In this document: positions 52,915 through 61,000 of the stretch, one piece after another | How positions within the stretch are numbered: position 1 is the first letter of the stretch | Layout: each line of letters opens with the position of its first letter | Source: Geothrix sp. 21YS21S-4 | GTDB taxonomy: Bacteria; Acidobacteriota; Holophagae; Holophagales; Holophagaceae | DNA: 64,000 nucleotides | NCBI RefSeq assembly: GCF_030845995.1 | Contig: NZ_CP132719.1 | Span: forward strand, 1,488,001 to 1,552,000 | Direction: 5' to 3' | Notes under the pieces: generated by a model | Told to the model about the DNA's origin: nothing | The model's database searches: none | What the model saw: only the letters and a program-made list of their open reading frames with translations | Translations under genes and position numbers: made by a program

Positions 52915-53975
52915 GGTTCGGTCTCCAAAGGGAAGACGAGGGTCGCGCGGTGGACGCCGTCCTGCACGCCGGCCTCGAAGCGGGCCCGGTTGCCGAAGCG
53001 CCCGAGCAGGCGCTGGCGGATCTGGCGGAGGCCGATGCCCAGGCCCTGGGGCACCGGCGCGTCGGAATCCAGGGGATTTTCCACTTTCAGAAGGACGTGG
53101 GCCTCCCGCACCTCCGCCGCCACGGCGACGACGCCGCCTTCGGGGAGGGCCGCGATCCCGTGCTTGATGGCGTTCTCCACCAGCGGCTGGAGCAGCAGAG
53201 TGGGGAGAAGGGCGGCCTCGGCGGCGGGGTCGATCCGCCATTCCACCCGCAGGCGGGCGCCGAAGCGGATCTGCTCGATGGCGAGGTAGGCCCGGGCCAG
53301 GTCCAGTTCCTCCCGCAGCGCGACCAGGCGGCGCTCTCCCAGCCCCAGGCTCCGCCGCAGGAAATCCGACAGGAGGACGCACATCTCGCGGGCGCGGGCG
53401 GGATCCACCGCCGTCAGCGCCGACAGCGAATTGAGGCTGTTGAACAGGAAGTGGGGATTGAGCTGCGCCCGCAGGGCCTTCAGTTCGGATTCCTGGGCCA
53501 GGAGCTGCAGTTCGGCGCCCTTGCGCTCGGCCTCCAGGGCCCGGTCCTGGGCCAGCATCAGATAGCTGAGCGCCACGGAGGCCAGGTAGAGCAGGATGCC
53601 CAGGCCCGTGAGCACGGGAAGGGCGATCCCCACCCGCTGGGGAAGCCCCTCCAGGCCCGGGATCCAGGCCAGCATCCGGGCCAGCAGCCAGGCGAGCCCC
53701 GCCCACAGCCCGCCCATGATCACCGCGGCCATCCCCCACGCCGCCCCGTGGGCGCTCAGGCCGTCGCTGACCGCCCCGAGGGGAAGGGCGCGACACAGGA
53801 ACCAGGCCGACAGGAACAGGAACGCGGCGAGCAGGCAGAGGGGCAGGGCCAGCGCCCCGGCCTCGGCCCAGGTCCATCCCTGGCTGCGGGCGATCCCCGC
53901 CAGGAGCAGGGCGATGGGAGCCCACCCCAGGAGGTAGGCCCCCAGGCGCGCCCGGCTGGCCAGGAGGGGATGCAT
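52911..53975 (-). CDS. LytS/YehU-type sensor histidine kinase
   Basis: This 354-residue membrane kinase has four to five hydrophobic segments (about 10-145) with no large extracytoplasmic domain. The His_kinase box LNPHFLFNSLNSLSAL carries the phosphoacceptor, and a HATPase domain follows with LLLQPLVENAIKHGI and GIGLRQIRQRL. The lack of an obvious external sensor suggests it detects membrane state or a partner protein such as the LiaF-like product encoded just upstream. Both neighbours overlap it by a few bases. Confidence 0.9.
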   Translation of the reverse strand: MHPLLASRARLGAYLLGWAPIALLLAGIARSQGWTWAEAGALALPLCLLAAFLFLSAWFLCRALPLGAVSDGLSAHGAAWGMAAVIMGGLWAGLAWLLARMLAWIPGLEGLPQRVGIALPVLTGLGILLYLASVALSYLMLAQDRALEAERKGAELQLLAQESELKALRAQLNPHFLFNSLNSLSALTAVDPARAREMCVLLSDFLRRSLGLGERRLVALREELDLARAYLAIEQIRFGARLRVEWRIDPAAEAALLPTLLLQPLVENAIKHGIAALPEGGVVAVAAEVREAHVLLKVENPLDSDAPVPQGLGIGLRQIRQRLLGRFGNRARFEAGVQDGVHRATLVFPLETEP

Positions 53976-54682
53976 CAGGATTTCACTTCCGTGCCGCCGA
54001 ACAGGATCAGGCCGGTGACCACCAGCCGCGGGCGGCCCTCGGCGGGCGCGGGCCCGTGGTGGGTGCTGTCGTCCAGGGCGCCGGCGATGGCGGTCGCGCG
54101 GTTGACGATCTCCCAGCCCTCGGGCACGCGGATCTCTCCTCCGCCGAACAGGACGAACACGTCGATCCGGGCCAGGCCGTTCTCCAGGGCCGCCTGGCGG
54201 AGATCCACCTCATAGCCGCCGAAGATGGCCGTCAGCTCGCCGCCCTTGAACATCTGGGTGGCCACCCGCCGCTTGAAGCCCCCGAAGATGGCCGTCCCCT
54301 GGAGGAAATCCTCCGAGCGGGCCAGTTCTGCGGGCACGCCTCGGGTCTGCTTCAGGGCCTTGACCACGATGAGGATGCCCACGCCCACCACCAGCATGGG
54401 CGCCAGGGCTTCCGCCAGGTGCCCCCGGGCGAAGGTGAAGAGCAGCAGGAAGGTGCCGCCCAGCACCAGGAACCAGCCGCCCATCCCGCCGCCCTCGCGG
54501 TCCTGGCGGATCTTGGCCACGCCCATGGCCACGAGGATCAGGGGCCACAGCTTGAAGACGGTGTGGGCCTCCACCAGCCCCAGGTTGTCCAGGGTGAGCA
54601 TCAGGCCGGCCACGATGATTGCCACGCCCAGCACCAGCTTGGGGCCGAAGGGGCTCGGAGCCTTGGTGTCGGGGGCGTTCAT
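53975..54682 (-). CDS. LiaF-like membrane protein (DUF5668 plus LiaF C-terminal domain)
   Basis: This 235-residue protein has about four membrane segments (15-115), with the DUF5668 hallmark GLMLTLDNLGLVEAHTVFKLWPLILVAMGVAKI. A soluble beta-rich C-terminal domain follows with repeated IFGGFKRRV, IFGGYEVDL, LFGGGEIRVPEGW and LFGGTEVKS. This is the architecture of LiaF-type inhibitors of cell-envelope-stress two-component systems. It probably keeps the adjacent kinase in check. Coupled by overlap to the genes on both sides. Confidence 0.85.
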   Translation of the reverse strand: MNAPDTKAPSPFGPKLVLGVAIIVAGLMLTLDNLGLVEAHTVFKLWPLILVAMGVAKIRQDREGGGMGGWFLVLGGTFLLLFTFARGHLAEALAPMLVVGVGILIVVKALKQTRGVPAELARSEDFLQGTAIFGGFKRRVATQMFKGGELTAIFGGYEVDLRQAALENGLARIDVFVLFGGGEIRVPEGWEIVNRATAIAGALDDSTHHGPAPAEGRPRLVVTGLILFGGTEVKS

Positions 54683-55104
54683 GGCTGCACCTGCTGGGAA
54701 TCGGATCCAGGATCACAGGAATCGGGGGGCGAAGGGGGCTGGGCCCCGCGCTTGGGGCGCCGCGGGCGCTTGGGCTGGGGGAAGATCGCCCGGAGGGTGA
54801 CAAGGATCCCGCCCCACACCAGGAAGATCGGCCACCAGCGCTCCAGCAGGCCCCAGGGGCCGAACTGGGAGATGAATCCCCCCACCGCGAAGCCCAGCCA
54901 GACGTGCCCGCGGAAGCTGAGGAGGCCGTCCTGGACGATGCGGGCCACGCCGAAGGCCGCCAGGGCCAGGGGCCACCACGCCATCAGGTGCCAGGCGTCG
55001 TACCAGTGGAAGGTATCGGCCAGCAGGATCAGGCCCACGGCGATGACCACCAGCCCCAGGACCAGCTTCGCGGAGAAAACGGGAGGGCGCGCTTCGACGT
55101 TCAT
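54679..55104 (-). CDS. DUF5668 small membrane protein
   Basis: This 141-residue protein is a single DUF5668-type membrane domain: GLVVIAVGLILLADTFHWYDAWHLMAWWPLALAAFGVARIV, then two more segments and a basic Pro-rich tail. It resembles the N-terminal part of the following LiaF-like protein without the soluble domain, so the pair may be paralogous. ATG 55104 (AGGAG upstream) overlaps the stop of a 37-residue ORF. The start at 55176 is less likely. Confidence 0.8.
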   Translation of the reverse strand: MNVEARPPVFSAKLVLGLVVIAVGLILLADTFHWYDAWHLMAWWPLALAAFGVARIVQDGLLSFRGHVWLGFAVGGFISQFGPWGLLERWWPIFLVWGGILVTLRAIFPQPKRPRRPKRGAQPPSPPDSCDPGSDSQQVQP

Positions 55105-55214
55105 GACCGGTGCTCCTTTCGTCCGCCACCGACGGGAAAACAGAAGGCCAGGCTGGACAAGCCGAACGCCAGCCACCAGCCCAGGCTGTCGATGACCCCT
55201 CCCGCATGGAACAT
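55101..55214 (-). CDS. Small membrane peptide (37 aa) heading the LiaF/LytTR operon
   Basis: This short frame precedes the DUF5668 gene, with a strong GGGAGGA site 6 bases before ATG 55214 and an ATGA overlap with the next gene, the same junction style used throughout this operon. The peptide has an amphipathic start and a central hydrophobic stretch (residues 11-28, including LGWWLAFGLSSLAF) followed by a basic GGGRKEHRS tail, the profile of a single-pass membrane peptide with cytoplasmic C-terminus. It is too short for most annotation thresholds. Function unknown. It could be a regulator of the envelope kinase or a leader peptide. Confidence 0.6.
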   Translation of the reverse strand: MFHAGGVIDSLGWWLAFGLSSLAFCFPVGGGRKEHRS

Positions 55215-55301
55215 GATGTCCTCCCGTGTGACCAAGCTACGGGCGTCCCCACAGGAAATGGCCGGGGGATCGGCGAACGGCGGACGGGGACCGGCGAGCG
55301 G

Positions 55302-55910
55302 TCAATCCCAGTGGATGCTGCCGCCGCGGCTGCGCTCCCGCCAGGCGCGATCCAGGATGGGGACGAGTTCCGGCGGGCACTGGAACCGGAGCGTGGCCCC
55401 GTCGCCCTCGAAGGTCTGCTCCAGCGTTGCCGCACTCGGATGGGCGCCCAGCAGAGCGAAAGGCAGATGAGACTGGGCGGGAGCCACGCGAATCGATCCG
55501 GTGCGGAGGATGCGGACTTCCTCCCACAGGCCCTGGGCTTCCGCTTCCAGCAGGGCGCCCTGCACGCCCTCCGTATAGGCCCGCACGAGGCCGCCCGTGC
55601 CCAGCTTGGTGCCCCCGTACCAGCGGATGCAGATCGCGATCAGGTCCGTCGCGGCGGCGCCTTCCAGCACCGCCAGCATGGGGCGCCCGGCGGTGCCGGA
55701 GGGCTCCCCGTCGTCGTCGGCGCCGAAGGCCTCCGCGGGCACGCCCTCGCGCCACGCGCTGCAATGGTGCGTGGCGTCGAAATCCCGCTTCCGCAGCGCG
55801 GCGAGGACGGCGGCCCGTTCCGCCGCGTCCCGGGCGGGATGGAGTTCGGTGAGGAAGAGGGAGGCCTTCTCCCGGAAGCGGTGGGTGGCGATCCCGGTGA
55901 GCCGGCGCAT
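55302..55910 (-). CDS. YigZ/IMPACT family protein
   Basis: This 202-residue protein has the IMPACT N-terminal domain, with the signature DDDGEPSGTAGRPML followed by RWYGGTKLGTGGLVRAYTEG, and a C-terminal ferredoxin-like DUF1949-type domain. Family members are linked to translation control, but the bacterial role is unclear. The start ATG 55910 lacks an obvious ribosome binding site. It is divergent from the fhs gene. Confidence 0.92.
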   Translation of the reverse strand: MRRLTGIATHRFREKASLFLTELHPARDAAERAAVLAALRKRDFDATHHCSAWREGVPAEAFGADDDGEPSGTAGRPMLAVLEGAAATDLIAICIRWYGGTKLGTGGLVRAYTEGVQGALLEAEAQGLWEEVRILRTGSIRVAPAQSHLPFALLGAHPSAATLEQTFEGDGATLRFQCPPELVPILDRAWRERSRGGSIHWD

Positions 55911-56001
55911 GGATTCAGAATGCGGGGAGCTGTGACCTGAATCAACCTGCCGGAAACCCGCGGATCCTATGGTGGAAGAGGGATCTTTCGAGGAGACGGC
56001 C

Positions 56002-57909
56002 ATGGATTCTGTTGCGCGGCCTTTCGTTCCCACGGCGCTCCACCGCAGGACGCCCGTGCCCTCCGACCTGGAGATCGCCCAGGCCGCGGATCTCAAGCCC
56101 ATCGCCCAGGTGGCGGCGGAGCTGGGCCTGCGCGAGGAGGAATGGGAGCCCTACGGCAGCGCCAAGGCCAAGGTGCGCCTCGAGGTTCTGGAGCGCCTGG
56201 GGAACCGCCCCGACGGCCGCTACATCGACGTCACCGCCATCACCCCCACGCCCCTGGGCGAAGGCAAGACCACCACCACCGTCGGCCTCAGCCAAGCCCT
56301 GGGCGCCCACCTGGGGAAGCGCGTCCTCACCTGCATCCGCCAGCCCAGCCAGGGACCCACCTTCGGAATCAAGGGCGGCGCCGCGGGCGGAGGCTACAGC
56401 CAGGTGGTCCCCATGGAGGACTTCAACCTCCACCTCACGGGCGACATCCACGCCATCACCGCCGCCCACAACCTCTGCGCCGCCGCCATCGACGCCCGGA
56501 TCCTCCACGAGGCCGGAGCCACGGACGAGCAGCTGTTCGAGCGGATCTTCCCGAAATCGAAGGGCGCCCGGAAATTCCCCCGCTCCCTCCAGCTCCGCTG
56601 CGCGAAGCTCGGGATCCCGCAGGGCGATCCGGAAGCTTTCACCTCCGACGAGCGCCGCCGCATCTGCCGCCTGGACCTGGATCCCTCGGCGGTCTCCTGG
56701 CGCCGGGTGGTGGACACCAGCGACCGCTTCCTGCGCGGCGTGACCGTCGGAAAGGGCGAGGAGGAACAGGGCTTCGCGCGCGAGACCGGATTCGACATCG
56801 CCGTCGCCAGCGAGATCATGGCCATCCTGGCCCTCGCCACCAGCCTCCCCGACCTGCGCCACCGCCTGGGCGCCATGGTGGTGGGCCTCGATCGGGCGGG
56901 GAATCCCGTCACCGCCGAGGATCTGGGCGTGGCGGGCGCCATGACCGTCCTGATGCTGGATGCGCTCAAGCCCACGCTGATGCAGACCCTCGAAGGCACC
57001 CCGGTGCTCGTCCACGCCGGGCCCTTCGCCAACATTGCCCATGGCAACAGCTCCATCCTGGCGGACCGCATCGCCCTCAAGCTGGCGGACTACGTCGTCA
57101 CCGAATCGGGCTTCGGCGCCGACATGGGCATGGAGAAGTTTTTCGACATCAAATGTCGCGTCTCCGGCCTGCAGCCCGATGCCGTAGTGCTCGTGGCCAC
57201 CGTCCGCGCCCTCAAGATGCACGGGGGCGGTCCCAAGGTGGTGGCGGGCAAGCCTCTGGATCCGGTCTACGTCGAGGAGAACCTGGAACTCCTGCGCCAG
57301 GGCCTGCCGAACCTCCTGCACCACATCGCCATCGCCCGGAAGTTCGGCATCCCCGTGGTGGTGGCCGTCAACGGCTTCGCCACCGATTCCCCGGCGGAAC
57401 TGGAGCTGGTGCGCCAGGCCTCGCTGGAGAGCGGCGCCGAGGACGCGGTCGTCTGCCTCAACTGGGCCCTGGGCGGGGAAGGGGCCCTGGATCTCGCCCG
57501 GGCCGTGATGCGGGTCTGCGAGCGTCCCTCGGATTTCCGGTTCCTCTACGAACTGGACCGGCCCATCAAGGAGAAGATCGAGACCATCGCCCGCGAAATC
57601 TACGGCGCCGACGGCGTGGACTACAGCCCCGAAGCCGAGGCCAAGATCGAGAATTTCACCCGCCTGGGCTACGACACGCTCCCCATCTGCATGGCCAAGA
57701 CCCACCTCAGCCTTAGCCACGACCCGACCCTTAAAGGCGCCCCCACGGGCTTCCGTCTCCCCGTCCGCGACATCCGCGCCAGCGTCGGCGCCGGCTTCCT
57801 GTATCCCCTCGTGGGAAAGATGGCCACCATGCCCGGCCTCCCCACCCGACCGGGGGTCTACGACGTCGACGTGGATCCGGAGACGGGGAGGGTGGTGGGG
57901 TTGTTCTGA
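56002..57909 (+). CDS. fhs: Formate--tetrahydrofolate ligase (long, eukaryote-like form)
   Basis: This 635-residue enzyme makes 10-formyl-THF from formate, THF and ATP. It contains the P-loop-like [37 protein letters not shown] and [18 protein letters not shown]. It is longer than the roughly 555-residue enzyme of clostridia and enterics. Blocks such as [20 protein letters not shown] and [20 protein letters not shown] closely resemble the synthetase domain of eukaryotic C1-THF synthase. AGGAG precedes ATG 56002. Works in the same one-carbon pool as GcvT/GcvH. Confidence 0.93.
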   Translation: MDSVARPFVPTALHRRTPVPSDLEIAQAADLKPIAQVAAELGLREEEWEPYGSAKAKVRLEVLERLGNRPDGRYIDVTAITPTPLGEGKTTTTVGLSQALGAHLGKRVLTCIRQPSQGPTFGIKGGAAGGGYSQVVPMEDFNLHLTGDIHAITAAHNLCAAAIDARILHEAGATDEQLFERIFPKSKGARKFPRSLQLRCAKLGIPQGDPEAFTSDERRRICRLDLDPSAVSWRRVVDTSDRFLRGVTVGKGEEEQGFARETGFDIAVASEIMAILALATSLPDLRHRLGAMVVGLDRAGNPVTAEDLGVAGAMTVLMLDALKPTLMQTLEGTPVLVHAGPFANIAHGNSSILADRIALKLADYVVTESGFGADMGMEKFFDIKCRVSGLQPDAVVLVATVRALKMHGGGPKVVAGKPLDPVYVEENLELLRQGLPNLLHHIAIARKFGIPVVVAVNGFATDSPAELELVRQASLESGAEDAVVCLNWALGGEGALDLARAVMRVCERPSDFRFLYELDRPIKEKIETIAREIYGADGVDYSPEAEAKIENFTRLGYDTLPICMAKTHLSLSHDPTLKGAPTGFRLPVRDIRASVGAGFLYPLVGKMATMPGLPTRPGVYDVDVDPETGRVVGLF

Positions 57910-58028
57910 GTCTAGGAAGCGGGTTCGGAAATTCCCACGAATGGGATCCCCTTCCTTAACGGAACTTAACATGACGCCTATCACAAGGTTGTTGGCTCTA
58001 GGATGGTTTCGTCTTTCCTGGGATGGCC

Positions 58029-61000
58029 ATGTTCCGACGATTCCTGTCCGTGATTGCAGTCTGCCTCTGCCTGACGGGCCCCTTCGTGGCGCCCTCTTCA
58101 TTGGGAGCCATGCCCCCGAATGAAGGAGGGCCGGAGGATCCCGGCAATCCAAGCAATCCCTCCTCCCCGGCGCCCGTGGGCGAGACGCCCCAGATGAGCC
58201 GGATCATCGCAGTGGGAGCGGGATCCGTGGATGCCGTCAGCGGCAACCTCCATCTGGGCATTCCCCTGGGGCCTCGGCTCCCGGGCCGCATTCCTCTGGG
58301 GTTTTTCTGGACCCACGATGTGAGCAAGACTCCGGACGAAAGCGCTCGAAATGGCGGAGAGCTCCGTCCCGTCGTCTGGCCGAGCCTCTACCTGAACGAC
58401 GGCTTCCTCCAACTAACCGTGGGGCTCCAGGGAGATTCCGTGGTGTTCTACCGGGGCATCGATCCCGGCCGACTGCCCTCTTCCGCCGCCCTGCTTCAGG
58501 CCATGGCCGACCGGAAGGTTCAGGTCGTTCCCCCCGTCGAAGCCCCGGCCGGATATCAACTGGTCCAGGCCGGGCCCTTCGTCATCCGGGAAGTGCTCCC
58601 CACCAGCGACGAAAGCCGCATCCTCGTCGTGTTCGGCTACCAGTCGACCCTCCGGGCGGCCAATGGAGCCACCACCACTGCTTTTCTCGGAAGCGGTGCG
58701 TGCATCCTGAGCGGCGCGGACGCGATCTGGTTCCAGGAGGGCGGAGGTACCGTTCCCCAGAACCATGTCATGTCCCACTTCACCAACCGATGGGGAGACC
58801 ACGTCCAGGTGGATGAGGCCTATTCCAGTCTCGCCGCGGGATTCTCCGCGCTCCAGTCCATCCAGATCCGGGACATGGTCCAGACCGGGGTCAGTTTGAC
58901 CCTCCAGCTGACACCAACCTCGAGCGTCTGGACCTCCTCCAAAGTGCATTACAGCTATCCCGCCGGACAGGTGGTGAAGACGACCTATCCTTGGCTAACC
59001 GGTTTCGACGGTTCCATCCGCATCACCAATACGCTCGGCCTGCCCGAAGTTCGACTTGCGGGAGCGTTCTATTCGCAGCAGCGATTTCTGCCCTGGCGGG
59101 ACCCTTGGGGGCCCAATTTCAATGCGTTCGCCACCCCGCCTCCCCCAGTACCCGAAGGAAAATGGGATTCCGGTTTCAATCCCACCGACATCACCACCGC
59201 GGCCTCGGATGGAACCTCGCGCGCCCTCCGGATGGTCTGGCAGGAGATCTATCAGAACTGGCCGCAGGCGCCCGTGGAGATCCACCATCCCAGCGGCCTC
59301 GTCGAGACCTTCGCCTACGGGCAGGTCAGCAACCTCTCGTCCCTGAGCTTTTCCCGGTGGGACGGAAGGTGGACGGGCTTCCGGAGTTCGGTAATGGACA
59401 GGAGCACCCTCCCGGCCAGCTTCGAACCCCTCACCGAATGCCGCCTGGGAGTCACCCAGGTCCGGCGTTGGGACAGCGGGGGCAGCGCCGGACAGGGCAT
59501 CCGGATCCTCCGGATCCGCCCCACCTGGCGGATCACGAGCCCGGCAGGGACCACGCCCATCGTGTGGGCCTGCACGGAGACGAGGAACCTCACGGCCATC
59601 CTGGATTACCCCACCGCCGATCCGGCGGGACCCTTCCGAGCACTCCGCATCACGCACCCCACCTTCAACGCCGCCTACGAGGGCCAGGTGGACTCCCGCC
59701 AGGGTTTCCTGTTCGCCATATCGGCGGCGCTCTCCAGCGAATGGCTCACCGGGACCGGGGTTCCCTCCTCTCCCCTGGATCTGGGGAATCAGGTTTACCA
59801 AGTCGCCGTCCATGACGGCTTCGACCTCTCGAGCTGGGCCAATCCTTTGGGCGCGCTCACGGGAGGGCTGCCCACCAATGCGGTGGCGCGGCGCACCAGG
59901 ACGTATGCGAAGGATCTCCCCACACGCACCACGGTGATGGGCAACCCCAACGTCTCCGGGGCATCGGACACCTACGGCCCCGTGCTCACCGAGGAATCCA
60001 CCAGCGCGACCCAGACCTTGCCCAGTGCTGACGGCACCGCCGTTCCGATCTGGAGCGGATCGCTTCCCTCAGAGGAACCTTCCCAGTCCATCCGGCGCCG
60101 CGGACGCATCCAGCGGAGTTTCGATGTGCCCTTGATGCGGCTGCTGCTGTCGACGGATCAGAAGACCCTGGACGGTGCGGGGCTTCCGACGCTGCGGTTC
60201 TCGGCGCCGAACGGGCAGGGCGGAGCCCAGGCGCCATCGGCCGGGATCGCCTCGGCGGATTTCGGGACGACGACGTACGCCTATGATGCGTTGGGCCGGA
60301 TTTCGAGCCAGAAGGGGGACCGGGGCGGGTTCACGGCGGAGGAGCAGCGGAGCTATGTGGACGGGCTGCCGCTGCTGCGGGAGACCACCCAGAATGCCCT
60401 GACGGGGCCCGGCGGGCCCTACTACCCCAATCCTGACAATTCCGGCATGGTGGCCGGAAAGGTCTACACCTGGGCGGACACGCACGTCCAGGGAGGTCCC
60501 TCCACGGTGAGGGACAAGATCGACGGGCGGACGGAGTCGTTCCAGTACGACGACCTGGGCCGGGAGACGGGCCACACGGACGTCCTGGGCATCACCACCA
60601 CCACGAGCTACGACGCCTGGGGACGGAAGTCGCAGGTGACGCGCCTGGCGCGGGGCGGTGTGGGCGCGGTCACCACCGACTACGCCTACGACGTGAACGG
60701 GACGTGGAAGGACGAGACCCTCACCGCGGATGGCAGGAGCCTCCGCACCCGGACGAACCTGGACGCCTTCGGGCGGGCGGTGAAGGTCACGGCCTACGAC
60801 GCCAATGGAATCCAGGCCACGTCGCAGAGCTTCGGCTACGACGGGTTCGGGCAGAAGGTCCGCCAGAGCCCCGTCCTGACAAGGACCCAGGCTTCCTGGG
60901 GAAACGAGACCTGGGCCTACGACGGCCAGGGGCGGATGACGGACCACTGGGACGCCCAGGGACGGCTGCTCCAGCATGTGACCCTTCAACCCACCTGGAC

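Noticed and set aside
57910-58028. A small frame at 57941-58123 and a weak hairpin (TCCCA/TGGGA near 57933) between fhs and the Rhs gene.
   Set aside because: The frame overlaps the signal peptide of the Rhs protein in another phase and lacks a ribosome binding site. The 5-base stem is too weak to call a terminator.
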